Positions 15,101-30,100 of a stretch of 64,000 bases of DNA are shown here, piece by piece (position 1 is the first letter of the stretch; each line of letters begins with the position of its first letter). The stretch is taken from positions 121,972,602 to 122,036,601 of the forward strand of contig NC_084665.1 in assembly GCF_028389875.1 (NCBI RefSeq), read 5' to 3'. A program made the position numbers and the translations under genes. A model generated the notes under the pieces. It saw only the letters and a program-made list of their open reading frames with translations. It was not told the DNA's origin and did no database searches. The DNA comes from Rhea pennata. Its lineage: Eukaryota > Chordata > Aves > Rheiformes > Rheidae.

Positions 15101-18100
15101 AATGTCTTGGCTCTCCACTAGATGTAATCTTACCTTATATAAACTAACACGTAATATTAACAAAGCAAAATCTTAGCAAGACAAAGTACTTATAGGCTTA
15201 AAGTTAGTTAACAGATGGAAGATAAAACACTAATCTCCACTACATTATTATCTTTTTTTTTTCTACTTCTTAGGAGCATTGGGTTGGAAGGAATTTCCAA
15301 GGTCACCAAGTCCACTATGCTGCTACTCCAAGAAACTCTAATTCTCTCCCAAACTGCAAGCTCCACCTTAAGGCGATCAGATTTTTACTTGCACCATGCC
15401 ACAGAATGTCACTGCTGATAGCACTGTTCTAATTTCCAGACTATACAAACTATACAAACATTCAATTAATTCATATTTAACCTTGTGTTAACATTACCTT
15501 TAAATAAAAGTTATTTTCCTTCCTTAATGTTTACCTTCTTCTTAAAGAAACAGAGTGAACTTACTTACTGCAAAGCAAATAAAATGAAAAAAAAGAAAAA
15601 GCACAAAATCCCTGTAAGCTTTTATTTTGGTAGGTTAGCAAAGCCAATCTCTTTGGTTCTCCTTAATATTAAATTTATTTCTCCTGGATAACATCAAAGC
15701 TTGCCTCTGCACCTATTAAACTTCCTGGTTTCCCCCTCCTGAGATGACCCAAATGCTACCCTGTATTCCAGAATATGTCTCTCCAGAACCTTATACAGTA
15801 GCATATACCATTTCTTACTTCACCCGATACATCTTAGGATGCATTTCCTTTTCCTCAAGTCACGTAATAATTATGTGATCATCTGACACATCCGGCTGTC
15901 TTCCTCCTTAATCAGAGCCAACTGCTGAGTTCCCAACATTCGGCAAAAAATCCTGGTAGCCCATAAAGGTATGACTAATATGCTATTTAACGAGACCATA
16001 ATAGAAATGGCATGAAATTTAATAAGACGATGATATCCAGTTCATCCTGTATAATTCTGGCTGGACAATGACTCCAAAGCTTGTGTCATCAACCAACTTA
16101 ACCAGCACGCACTTGCTTTTTACTAACAACGCTAGCATAAAGAAAAACAAATATGACTGCTCTTAAGATAACAATTCATGAGAAATTTCACTATTACAAT
16201 CTCTTCGCCCTCTAAACTTCTTAGTCTAGTCCCTTTTAATCATTTCTTTTCCAGTCACCTGGAGAAGATGGCAATAAATAGAGGAATACTAAGGTGCATA
16301 ATGTTTCATGCTGTACTGTTACAAATTATATGCAATAGTAAAATCCAAACATGACGAAAGGAAACAAACGTGGTGAATGAATGCTCAAGTCACAGGGACA
16401 TATTTGTTTCCTTTCCTCTGCCTTCTTTCAGATGGGAGAACCACTTTCAATGCTTTATTTGTGAGCCCTACTTCAGCTTAGCCTCCTTATCTACACTTGC
16501 TGACATCTAAGCCTATAGTTCCCTTATCTGATGCACACAGGGTATAGAGTCAGGTTGCATTCATATGGTTTTTAGCTGAACTGTGAGGACCAGGGTTTGT
16601 CCTAAATAAAAACAACAGACCAACAGATCTTGAGTTTTCTTTTCTTTCTTTCTTTTCTTCTTTTTTTTTCTCTTTTTTTTTTAAAAAAAAAAGACTGAGA
16701 AGATGCAGCACAACTTAAAATCAGCGAGCACTTTACCCTCACCTTCAGTGGAACCACAGCCTCATTCAATCCAGTTGTGTCTAACCTCACCACCAAGACA
16801 CCTCCACATAGCGACATGAAACAGAACTCTGTTCACAGAAGCGTAAAATCCCATTAGACTCATAAAAGTTGAGAAAAAAATTGAGAAACATGTCGAATAA
16901 AGAGTTACAGGTACTACTTTTTGCACCTCAGTTTACCAGATGTTATTTTCCTGCTGCATCACAAGAAATTATATCAAAGGAAACAGGCAGTAGGAGGGAA
17001 GAGGAAGTACAAATAACAACAACAAAGCCCAGCCCAGGAATACTGGTGGTACTTAAGGAAATAATGTGAAAGATACTGATCAGCAAATACGGCCTTCCTT
17101 GTTCCAGCTAAACTGGTAAGATTAAACCTCTCCACAGACCATGATCCAGGGTCAGTGTGGGTATTAAACCTTGAAAAATTCTCACCTAGAGAAGAGGAGC
17201 TCAGAGGACAAACATCTTTCAGCAGATGTCCAGCAGTAAAAGAATCACAGAATCAGTAAGGTTGGAAAGGACCTCTGGAGATCATCTAGTCCAACCTCCC
17301 TGCTCCAGCAGGGTCACCTAGAGCATGGTAGACAGGGTTGCATCCAGGCGGGCCTTGAAGATCTCCAGACAAGGAGACTCCACAACCTCTCTGGGCAACC
17401 TGTGCCAGTGCTCCGTCACTCTCGCAGGGAAGAAATTCCCCCTCACAGTCGGGCATAACTTCCTGTGCTTCAGTTTCTGCCCATTGCCTCTTGTCCTGTC
17501 ACATGGGACAACTGAAAAGAGTTTGTCCCCGTCCCCTTGACACCCTCCCTTCAGGTACTTATAAACACTGATAAGATCCCCCCCTCAGGCTTCTCTTCCC
17601 CAGGCTGAAGAAGCCCAGCTCTCGCAGCCGTTCCTCGTAGGGCAGATGCTCCAGCCCTCTGATCATCCTCGTAGCCCTACACTGGACTCTCTCTAGTAGC
17701 TCCCTGTCTGCTGGGACAGAGCAGACCTCTGTCTGCTGGGGAGCCCAGAACTGGACACAGTACTCGAGATGAGTCCTCCCCAGGGCTGAGTAGAGCAACA
17801 GGATCAGCTCCCTCGACCTGCTGGCAACACTCTTCCTCATGCACCCCAGGAGACCATTGGCCTTCTTGGCCACAAGGGCACATTGCTGGCTCATGGTCAA
17901 CTTGTCATCCACAAGCACTCCCAGGTCCTTCTCTGCAGAGCTGCTCTCCAGAAGGTCAGCCCCAAGCCTGTACTGGTGCCTAGGGTCATTTTTCCGTAGG
18001 TGCAGGACTCTGCACTTGCCCTTGTTGACCTTCAGGAGGTTCCTCTCTGTCCAGTTCTCCAGCCTGTCCAGGTCTCTCTGAATGGCAGCACAGCCCTCAG

Positions 18101-21100
18101 GTGTGTCAGCCACTCCTCCGAGCTTGGTATCATCCACCAACTTGCTGAGGATGCACTCTGTCCCCTCATCCAGGTCATTGATGAAGAAGTTGAACAGGAT
18201 GGGACCCAGTACTGAGCCCTGGGGGCCACCACTAGCCTACAGCAGAGTTTACTTCTTCCCACTTGATGTTGAAGACAGAGATCATAAGAAGAGATTAAAA
18301 TGCTTTTCCACTTAACTCCACTACTACAGGCCTTTATACTTTTAACTGTTGCTTCTGTTAGTGTATCAATTCCTTCTTTAGCAATTTGATTCTTTTGAAT
18401 ATAGTCTTGATCTTTTTTAACTAAATGCTACCCATACAAGCTTTTACAAGATTTGGAATGAATTCCAAAGGAACTCTCGTCCAGATGGAAAGCAATATAT
18501 AAGGAGAATATACCATAGGAAACTAGTTTTTTCTTATCATTTTCACATAGATTACAATCAATATTCAGACACTTACAGGATAAGGCAAAATCCTCAGTAG
18601 AGAATCTCTGATCTCTTGTTTGCAGACTGGAGAGATGAATTTGTCTAGAGTGGCTATTAGATTGATCTCGAGTCCACAGAGACACACTTAAATCTGTCAT
18701 CCATCTGGTGCTGGATGTATGTTTTGTAATTGGCAGCCTTTCCACATAAGAAGCAGCATATTACTCAGCCTTGCCTGATCACATAAAATGTCACTGCAAT
18801 CTCTGCATTTTGCATAGAAGTTAAATTTGCAAAAATTGGCAGATATGCACAGAGTTTGAGAAAAATAAACGTGCACTCTTTAAAGTCCTGTTTCCTCTCT
18901 TTGAGCTTCCAGCCTGCTAGAAAACATCCACAAAGGTCACCTTGGACAGAAATGGAGGGTCAAAAGAAACTTTGAAGATTTTCACTGCACTCTTTCACCA
19001 GTTTAGAGAGGAAAGTTAAGTGGTTAGCAAGAGTGCATGTCCCTAGAGCATGCAAACATCTCAATAAGCTGAAGTCTTCATGTACGACATTAATTAGAAA
19101 AGAATACACCACTTCTCAGTGTTGCATGCAGTTTGGCCTTCAGCTGCATGCTGAAGCTGGAGGACTTGGGAACCTGTTCTGGTGAACGTATATTCTGAAC
19201 AACAGCCCAAGGTGCCCTCATGAATCTGAATCTCTGAACCAGAACTCAAACACGCAAATTCAAAGTCCCTCCTGCTGGAGGTCTGAGGCAGATCTCCCCT
19301 TTTCTACTTTAATTTGGAAATAATGCCATGGCATCTTCTACTCACACTTATTTGCTATGATCTGAGTATCTTGCTTTGCCTTTTGGACCCTGCAATTCTT
19401 GAATTCAGTGTCACCCTGCATATGTAATTTCTCACTTGTACATGTATCTGCTCCACGTCATCCAGCTCAGTAAATCTAACGTCAGCCTTAACCCTGAATG
19501 CCAAAAGCGACCCTGAAATAGAAACTACTTCATGCCTTATGAGACTAATGAACTAAAAGTTAAGTTTATTGTACCTTGATAAGAATAAGAGGTACCCTCT
19601 CCAGAAGGAAAACACCATTTTCCTCCAGTAGAATAGAAAAGGAAAGGGTCACTGCTCTGCTGATAAAAGGTCTGGCAGGCAGCCAGTTTTCTCTTCTCTT
19701 GTACTCAGGCTCCAACAACGCCTAATGGTTTAGTTGCCTCGTGCGTAACCTCCTTCTTCATCTAATGGGTGAAGTCACTACCAAGGTCTAATACCATAAT
19801 TAGAGGTTTCCACTGAGCAATGAGTGGTAAATGCCAGTGACTTAGTCTGAATGAAAACAACAGTAGTAATAAGGAGGAGGGAACAGGAATGCAGACTAAA
19901 AAAAGAAGAGTTTCAACAGCAAAGGTTGCTCAATGTTTATCCAGAAATCACATTAAAACTACTCTTTCTTGTTTTCCACTTGACTTGTTTCAAATTTAAT
20001 CAATTCTAACACGGAATAAGACTCCTAAGATGATACAATCATTCAAATATTCTGTGAGGGAGAAGGATTTAACTAATTCCTGGTATTCCCTTACTCAGAG
20101 GGATTTTTCAACACAGTAAAATTCCGTGAGTGGAAACTGCTTCTTGTGGTATCGTCCTTTTGATAGTTATGGACAGTACCACCCAAGAGATTTCGTATCA
20201 GGAAAAGGATCACTCTCCTGAACTAACACACTGTTGAGTTCAAGAAGTCGGGTATGTGCTGAGTGCTCTGAACATCCCTCTAGCCCTCTATCAGTGGAGC
20301 TCATCAGCTAAACCAAAGACTCAAAACTCTAGGCATATATAACTACACAGACAGCAAAGATGATGTATCTGGATCTTCCCTGAGAGTTTTTTTTTAAAGT
20401 AGGAGCAGAGAGCATACTAAAATGTGACAACGAGAAAAATGTTGTTTTGCTATGTCCAAAAAAGCAGAAGATCTGACATTTAAATCTTTTTCTCTTCTCT
20501 ACATGCTATATTGACTCTTTTTTCTTCTGATAATTAAAAGTCTGAAATAAATTTTGGATGGAACTACAGCTACTGCTGCTGACACTAATTATCTTTTTTC
20601 GCAGTCTTTTATGTAAACATAAAACAAATATCTAAAACAGAAACTGAATTCAAAATCTGAACATCCTTCTTTGCATAAAAATCACTTCATCTTATTTACC
20701 CTAACTCATCTTAGCAGTGATGAGCTTCCAAATTAGTTAAATACTGACCTCCTAGTCCTTCACAGATAAATGAGACAAGATACACTTCTTTTTTAACTCA
20801 ACTGCCAGACTTCCCTATGTGGAATACCTGAAGTGCAAAGCATTTTCCCCATATTTCTCCTTTCATTTTGCCAGCTCTGTAGATACATAAACATAATTTT
20901 TCTCAGCAGATGTAGCAACCTGTGCCTTTACAAATAAACTTCCTTTAAAAATAGAAAGCTCCAACTGACCACCACATAGTCAACATACACATACACACAC
21001 AAAATTTTTAAATTTCATCTCTTCTATGTCTTTGAAAGGAAATCACCAAGAAACAAACCCAAAAGTTTCTATAGTACCTGGGGCACAGAATCAAGAGGAA

Positions 21101-24100
21101 AATTCTTACATTTTCTAAACAAGATTTTTATCATTTGTAACTAATGCAGCAAATTACTTGATATGTCATTTGGCTTAAAATAAATGGTATATTATGACGA
21201 AACAAATTTTATGATGAATTACGTAACAGAAAAGGTATGCAAGTTTCATCAACTATTACTTAGCACATTTCCTACTTGGAGTCAGTCAGCATTTAAAATC
21301 ATCATACATTCCTCAACCTTTTAAATGATCTGAGATTATTACTAGGTGCTCCAGGCACAGCTGCACTCTAAATTATACCGCAGCAATGCTTGTACTGAAT
21401 TTCTCCCAATCCGACAGCACAAATGAAGCTACAGGAAACAATCTGCACCAAACTGACCACAATACTGCTGCAGGTACCACAATCAGCTATTTTTATATTG
21501 GCTTTTTTAAAAAAAGATACAGACATATGGCCCAAACCCCACCTGAACAAACCAAATCGAGCTACTCACCGTTCATGGCTGTGGGAAAATGAGCCATCAT
21601 GGTCCGGGATATGCCTTGCTAGCTCTTAGCCATCTGCAACATCAAAACATCGTGCCATTAATAATGCAGCAAGGGCAAAACGCAGCTCAGAGCTCCCGCT
21701 GAGCGGGGGGGACGTCGGCCCCCTTCAGCTGGCGCTTCCGAGAGCGAACAATGCAGGGCTCCGGGCTGCCGCCGAACCGGCTGGATTTACATTTGGAAGG
21801 GGGTGGGGGATATATATATATATATATTTTTTTTTTAATAGGGTATGCAGTGCAGTCTCGAACCTAGCGGCACGTTCTTAAAGGAATACGGGACCAAGCG
21901 TCGAGCAGCTCCCGCGTAACGTGCGCAAACGGCCGACGGCGTGTCAGAGCATACGGCCGAAGGAGCAGCCCTCACCCGGCAAGAGGACGGGCTCAGTGTC
22001 TGCGCGGATCTTTTTTACTTCAGCCACTCCAGGCAGGATTTACAAAAGAAAATAATCTTTGCATCACGCATTCTGAAAAAAACCGACCGGTTTCATAAGA
22101 ATTCGTAGCCTGTTTTCCATGGCACCATGAAGTTACTCCTTTTCTTTCAGAGCTACTGCAAAAAGAGTCAACAGCAGCACTTAAAGGGTTCTCAATATAC
22201 TTTCGTAATAAGAAATGTTGAATAAGAAATGAATACTAACACTTGCTTTACTTTTCCAGTGAGTATCATTTCAAGACTACCTGTAGACGTTACTAAATCT
22301 ACAGAACTGCAAAGTAGTAACTAATACTTAAGACATACCTGCGGGATAAACACAAGCAGTATTTAAAAAACGCAGAACTAAGACACGAGACAGTCTTTGC
22401 TTTGGATAAAATAATTGTAGTCGAATATGGAAACTTATACATGATTATCTGCCACTCTGAATGGAGTGTTGTTCATGATGAAGCCACAAAAAATGAACTT
22501 TTTATTGAATTTTTATTTATATTAAAAAAAAAAAAGAAAATGGAAGTTTGAAGAAAACCTGCTCAGAACTTACTGCCAGCTCTCACCAGCAGCTTTGCCA
22601 CCCCCGCGCTCACTGTTGTTTCTCACATCTTAGTATCCATGAGACACTTCAGATCCCTCTGCTACTTCCCCCATTCAGATACCAAACCTTCTCCCCTCAC
22701 CAAAAAAGCAGAACCCTCACCTCTCAGTACAGCCACCGACTGTAGTAATAAGTACAGAAATATCAGCACCCCCCCCCCCCACCCCAATTTCTGCATGTCT
22801 GATCACAAAAATCATGCAACTTCTCCTGGAAAGTATTTCAGTATCTTACTTGCGGACAGCAGAACATTTTTCATCTCTAATAAACATACAATAAAAATAA
22901 ATATGCCAGGAATCAGTTGCCAACAATCCTCTTTTTGCTCATCCTAAAATCATGCACCATAATGGAATATAAACCATTGATTTTAATCAAATCATTTGTA
23001 AACATCATAGCCACATGCATACTTTGCCCTCCCCAAACGAAGAACAGTATTTTATCTGAATTTAACTTGCTCTGTGTTGCACATATAACTGCTCAGTTAG
23101 GAAGAAACATAATACATGTATTTTATATCGAAACATTACACAGCAGTATGACAAGACACTTTACGTTCCAGGTTTCTTTGTGTGTGTATGTATATACACA
23201 TATATACACACACAAACATACATAGACACGCATATAGATGTGTGTGCATACGTTTATATGTGCATATACACATATATGCGTGCACACACAAGCAGACATA
23301 CGTATACACATATAGATAACATTATATATATATATTTATATACACACACACACACATATATATTTAAATAAAATGGAAAGTAATCGCAAGTCCAACTACA
23401 CTGGATAACACAGAGATCAGCTGCAGAAAGAAGGAAAAAAAGGAAGCATGGCACCTATTCAAAGAGAGAAATTCTAAAACGAATTTGGGTATTTTTAGGT
23501 TGCTTCCCAGGCCTTACCAGCAACCTATCATGAGACACTGTCAGTCTATAAATAACTTTCCAGACAAATGCTTCCAATGTTATTAAGCATTTCTATAGCA
23601 CATATTTTTCTGCAAAAGCTGTTCTGTTAAGGAAGACTACAGGAGAATCGTGAAACTAAGCTACAAAAATAGGATGTTCAAGAACATCCTCACAATTAAT
23701 AGAGCAAAACTTAGTCATGCTCAGCACTGACAGACTTCCACCTGTGCACGTTGTGTTGCAGATCTACGGTCCAACTGCTAAAGCCCATGCATTTCATTTT
23801 TCCTCTAACATTATTTTTTGCAGACCACTTCTTTAGCTTTAAGTTAGTAATTACAATGAACAATAAAAGCCTGATATTGCAGTGAATCGCTACTGAAACC
23901 CCTGGATCTTACTATATATATTTTTAAATCCTTTATATAACTTAGGACGATAGAGAAAGTCAGGTTTTTCATTCCTTGTTTTGCTGAAGCATGCGAACAG
24001 CTCACACAGATTGAGTCTTCTAAACTCTCAACTTCTGACTATGAAAGTGGGAAAAGTTAACCCATTTTATGCTTATGCACATGGCTAATGCCCTCCACCT

Positions 24101-27100
24101 CCATATTTAGACATCTTGAGAGTCTCACCTAAGCCATATCTTAACATCAATTTAAACCGAACAATTCTGCAATCAAAGCCTTGGTGTATTAGCCTTGTGC
24201 AGAAATCTCTGCACCTAAAGGAACATGAATGGTCCTGATTCATTTCCACCAGCTAGTATAACTCTAGTCTACTGTTACAGGTGACTCCATACATAGGCAA
24301 ATATCATTCTCTGGTGTATAAAATAACAGAAATTATACATGTTACTTCAAACAGAATTTCAAGCGAACATTTAACATAGCATAACCAAGTTATCATGCAT
24401 TTTTCTATTTGTTCTCTCAAAAGAAGGAGGCCAAGATCCCAAATTGCCAAGTCTGGGGGAATGCAGCCCAGGATGTCCACATGGTGCACTGCCATGCAGA
24501 TGCACCATCTCAGACGTGACAGCAAGAGGGAATTGCCCCAAAGATCTTTATTAAAAGTACATTACACCTATGTTGTTTGATTAAATCATGATTTAGCTGT
24601 GTCCTCACACTATAGATAAGTCTCGTAGTATTTTAAAATATTAGACCTGAAAGGCACCGAAATCCTTATATAATGAACCTCCATAAATAATACAAAGCAA
24701 GACCTTACAGAAGCATCTAGGGATTGGATAAACTGAATTTCTGCAGGACTTCAAACTGCATGAGCATTTGGGACCCCATCCTATCACTGAGAACAAATAC
24801 AGTTCACTCCAACTCCACAGTTACACCAAACACACCCACTTCTCTGGTGACAAATTCAGAAGAGGAACGATGGGCACAAAAGGGCAAACAACATCTGTGC
24901 AACAACTCTTCACTTCATGAATTTTTTTAAGGGAGGAGGGAAGGAGAAAACAGCCCAGTAAACTCACAGACTGCACATCTTTCCTCAATGGTTTGTGGAG
25001 ACAACCATTTTCAGGGAACAGAGCTTGTCCCCAACAAATATGTTGTCTTCTAAGTTTCCACAATATGCCCTTAAAGCTTATAATCACAGTTTAGTGCAGT
25101 TTATTTTTGCACATTTCAAATAAAATTGCTTTAGTTCCCTTCTGTAAGAATATCTTGCACCTTTAAAACACTAGTGTACACCATTTATTTTGCTGAGTAA
25201 GTGGTAAATATTTTATTTTTTTGGCCAAATTTCTTTCTTTTAAAATGATTCTGATGACTTTCAATCATTAATCACAACAAAAGCTGTTAATTTCTAAAGA
25301 ACTTTATAATATCACACCTCAGAGAAATTCAGTGCCACATTTCACCGAAGAAAAAAAAATCTCTCCATAAGGAAGACTACAATCTGTATCCCAAGCAGAT
25401 CATACAGACAAGATAACACCCGCTACAACTGGTGTAATTCACAGAAAATATTTTTTTCTGCAAAACGTTCTAGAAAGTCCTTGGTGAACTAATTTATCTA
25501 TTCCAATCATGAAAGAACAGAATCATCTAACAGAACAGTAGCAAACGTCCCCCTCCAGCGAACGCCACAGAGTATATTAAGTCTAGCACCCACTTAGGTG
25601 GGAACAGAAAAACTTGGATGTTATGCTTAAATAGCAGAACTGCAAGTTCTTGTGAACAAATCATCTAACTAGACCCAGAGTTTCAAGCAGTAACTGTTTT
25701 CACAACCTGATCTGTCAAACTGCAATTTCTGCTCCTGCTCTCAATATTCATTATAGCTGACACAAGCTGCAACAAGAAACAAGGAGATGGCAAGCAGGGA
25801 GGAACTGAAGACCACACTGAGAGCATGAAGAAGGGACTTGTGTTGTACATGACACAGAAGGAAAAAAAAAGTTTATTTCCATAAAAGATGTTATTCCTTT
25901 GTTTACATTTTGTCAAGAACAGGCTTAGCTCAAGCTTTGTTAATATTTTTATTTAATTAAATTTTAGCAAAGTATTTCTAAGAGCAACCAGAGCCACATA
26001 CTTTCGGTAGGAATAAAGGTCTGATGCATCAAGGTCTGTCACATCAGCTTCATTCTAAGTTGGCAGACAAACACCATAGGGGTAGCAGGCATGGACACTT
26101 TTCTTCTGTCTCTTCTAAGGACATAAAAAATATATATTGCGCATTTTTGCAGTAAAAATCAATTAGCAGAATAGAGATCTCAATAATAGCTCACTGATCT
26201 ATTGTTTATAGCACCTGTAAGACTGGGCAATGCAAAACTATTTATTAGTATTTGCAAAGCAAATAATGACAATGTATTAGCTCATGTAGCTCTTCTATGC
26301 CTTTCTGACTGCTCTTCTGAAAAAAAAAAAATCAGGACAATAATATGTGTTAGTTACGCTATGAAATAGCATAGTCCAGCCTTTCCTTCTGAAAGGCGTT
26401 TTGGTAGAAAAGTTAACCGATCACACACACACACACAAAACCCCACAATGCCTTGGCAGGCAAGAAGTTATTCCCTTCATACTGTGGAGTTGTACACTCT
26501 GAACCTGGCCTCTTCCAAATGCACCTTGAATAGCTTTACAAAGTCCATCCAGTTTGATGACCAACGATCTATGTCAGTAACAAAAAAGAAGTAGACCTCC
26601 TGGTAGCTACCAGACCACTGACTCTTCCTGCTCTCCTCTATTACTGTGCGTAAGAGTACTGCAAGTCATAGTTAATATTTTGACAGTACAAGAAGAAAAA
26701 AAAGTGGTAAACATTTTACTTCTTAACACTATCTTAAGTTCCTCCCTTGTTAGAGGGCAACTAACTTCCAAACTCATTATTAAGGCAAAATGTGAATAAA
26801 ACTTTTCTAACAAATATTTTCTAAAAAATATTTACCTAATTATATATAATTTTTTTCCCATTGATTTGTACTTTGTTTTATACACTTCTGACAGTAGTAT
26901 GTTCACAGAACAGCACCCTTATTATTAAGGTGAGGCCTTTCATGAATTAAATATACTTAAAAGTCAAAAAAAAATTAAATTCTTTTAAAGGATTTTTAGA
27001 AATAGTAATTCTACAGACTACAGTCAGAGAGGCTGTTCCTTCTTTTTTAAAAAAAAAGGAAAAAAAGAAAAAAAAATAAGTTTTAACTTTTACTCCATCC

Positions 27101-30100
27101 AAATCAACGGTCTGGCTCAATCAAACCAAAATGCAAATAAATTTAACAGAAAAACTCTTATCAATACAAGAACAGGATATAAACCAGTAAGAATAGTCTG
27201 ACTATAAATTTTACAGGATTTGGTTTGGTTTTGGTTGCTACATACCAACTCAGAACACTTAAAGCCTCTGCTCCCACCTAATTTAGTTTTCAACATTAAA
27301 AATCTCCAAACACATAAATGATTTACTGGCTTGGAAAAAAAAGCTTAAATCCCATTAGAATTCCCAAAGATACCCTTCTGCCCACCTTGCCTAAACCTGA
27401 AAGGTTTCCTGAATATACTGACCAGGCTGGAACCTGTGTAAAATACAGGAGTCACTACTTCTGTTTAAAAAAAATCAGAATTGTGTGGTCAGTATTGATA
27501 GGTCTACTCCCTTTTACACGGCTGCTCAGCTACATGGCAGCACTCATTCAAAATTTTTTGAAAAGGGTCCTAGCTGCGACCTTCGAGAAGGGATTCCAGG
27601 CTGTTTATCATAACCTTCTCAGAGAGGTAAGATAAATTACCACCTGTTTGAGAGCACACGTAAAATATATTCTTGTCTTTTTCGCTTCCTACTTTCTAAT
27701 TTACACGGCCCTCCATCCTATATGATATATTTGTAGATCCTGTTCTGAGGCACAAAATTTTTGCAGCTAATTCTTTGTCTAATTCTTTGCAAGCATCATG
27801 TAAGAATCCTAAGCTGCTATGGTGCGAAGTCCCCACACTTTAAAAATTGCAGTCCTTAACTTCTACATCCCAATTTACGTTGGTATGGGCTTAGACAAAA
27901 CATAGAGCTTTGCTGAGCTTTTTTTTTTTAAAAAAAAAAAAAAACTTATTTTATTATTACTTTTATTATAATTTTATTATTATACTTATATTACATATTT
28001 TCTGACTCTAACCACAACTGGAAGTATTCAGAACATGCTACGTAAGAGCTTACGTATTTGAAATCTTCTCATATTTGTTTTGAGCTCTCCTTCCATTAGA
28101 AGCAAAAGTGAAATCTGACTATTGACAGAGCAAAAAAAACCGTAACGGAAGAGAGAGGTTATCTTTTTCTTAAGATACAACAGCGGTTATTCAACTGATC
28201 TGGAACTGAGACTGAAACAGTACAAGAAGAGTACAAAATATTTAGAACACCTAGTAGAAATGCTATAGCTAAGCATAAAATAAAAGATACCGAGTAAGAG
28301 GTCATTCTTCTATACTCAGCAGAGAACAATATCTAACATACTTGTAAAATTAATGAAGGCGAAATATTCAGTAAGACTGGGATTTACATTTTAGGTATCT
28401 GCTTTCAAGTTGGGAAAGTGCACAAAACCGTTGCAGGCTGGCTGAAACTTCTCTGAATTGAATGAAATGGCAAGCAGAGACTGGCCATAAAAGGTCTGTA
28501 AAGTGCAAAAATGTAGATTATCTTTGATAAAAGAAACTCAGAGAAGCCCCATGGGAGAAGAGCAAAGACGAGCCTAATGTGGTCAAAGCACAAAAAACGA
28601 ACCGCAATGATGGGCAACAGAAGGGCAAAACTGCATCACCCAAAGCTAGATAAAAGCACATGGGTATCACCGAGGTGCGAGAAGATCACAGCCAGCATCA
28701 GAGAGGCAGGAAGCACGCTACCTGCAACAGCAGCCTGCAGCCCTTCTTACCTCCCTGGCTGATGCCCTGTACTGCTGACCTTGCTCTCAGGCAAAAGTCC
28801 TGGTGTACCACAATCAGATGTCATCAAAAACAGTCCTGAAAAGCATTTGTAAAACACTGGAATATCAGCCAAAATACAAGTAAAGCTGGAAAGCCAGTGT
28901 GCCTTAACAAAAATAATGAAATATAACCTTACACATTGAGATGTGTGAGATACCTGCAATAACCTACCCTACAATATTATGATTATTTTAGCTAAAAAAA
29001 TAGTAATTAGTTCCCAGGATTTCCAGTGTTATTCAGAGGAAGTCTGGCTGTGCTAGCTATAGAATAATGTTTCTTTTAAGTCACAAAAGAAAAAAAAAAA
29101 GGAGAAGGGGTATTCAGTTGAAATTTTTCTTTTAAGTACCGAGCTCTGCAGCATACGCTAATAATGTTTTGACAATTAGAAACTGAATTTCATGAACTTA
29201 AGAAATAACACTGTATCAATTATCACCTGGATTAGAGACATTTATATCAATGTTGTATAATGTTCTTAGAACCAATAGTTTATCTCTATCAGAAAGATAA
29301 CTGCCCTTCTTAAGAAATTCAAAATAATATGACTGTACTAAACGTGGTGGAAAGAGCAGAAGGAAGAGAAGTAAACCTTTAGACTTTGATTAGTCTAAAA
29401 ATCTAGTCTTTGATTCTTGACTTTTGAAAGATAAGACTAAAAACAACGTACCAAAAAAAAGAGCTGATTTACAATTTATTAATATAGCCATAGTAAGTCA
29501 TTTTTTGCATTGCAACTGCAATATTTTTAGAAACAAAGACAAATAACTCCCATTTCCTGTTCTTCCCAGGCATTACTTCATGCATGCTGTTGAACCACAA
29601 ACTGCAGATATCACTCATGACTTACACCACATCACCTTGCAAGCTCCACTCGCACCAGTATTGAAAATTTTCATGAGACGGGCCAACTCAGAATTCTTAT
29701 CTGCTACTTCTAAAGCTAAAGCAACAACACCCATATCAAAACATTTCAAGTCAAATTCACTGCTCTTGTAATTACAGTTCCAAAAGTAGTGACTTGTCTA
29801 GATCAAAAGGGTTTCTGAACTACTTATAACTGCTATTTTTTTAATAGTTCTCAGATAATTGTGGCACCATTAACTAATTCCAGTGTTTTGTGCTGCTACT
29901 GTCATCACATTAGGTCATTTGAATTTCATCATGGTATTCTGAAAATAAGTAACACAATGCTGTGCTCATTTATGCATTGATGAATTTATCCATTATATCC
30001 TATTTTAACTCTGAGATGCAACTAAACAACATAACCCTGCTCTACACCATTCCTACTTTGACAAAAGTCTTAAACATTCTAAAGTAGAATAGAAATGAAA

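Larger units (their letters stand above)
3117..21569 (-). other. ITSN2 intron between start-codon exon and coding exon 2
   Basis: An 18.4 kb intron. It contains several minus-strand CR1 fragments listed separately, long A tracts (4488-4531 and 9125-9157) and no recognisable conserved exon. The stretch at 3400-3560 is more CpG-rich than its surroundings without an identifiable gene. Intervals between the listed repeats hold nothing I can name. Confidence 0.75.

Noticed and set aside
23123..23454. Cys/Tyr/Thr/His-rich frames on both strands
   Set aside because: Translation of a TG/CA/TA microsatellite.
24640..24730. Possible old CR1 3' fragment
   Set aside because: Only a few scattered matches to the CR1 tail; not supportable without a profile search.
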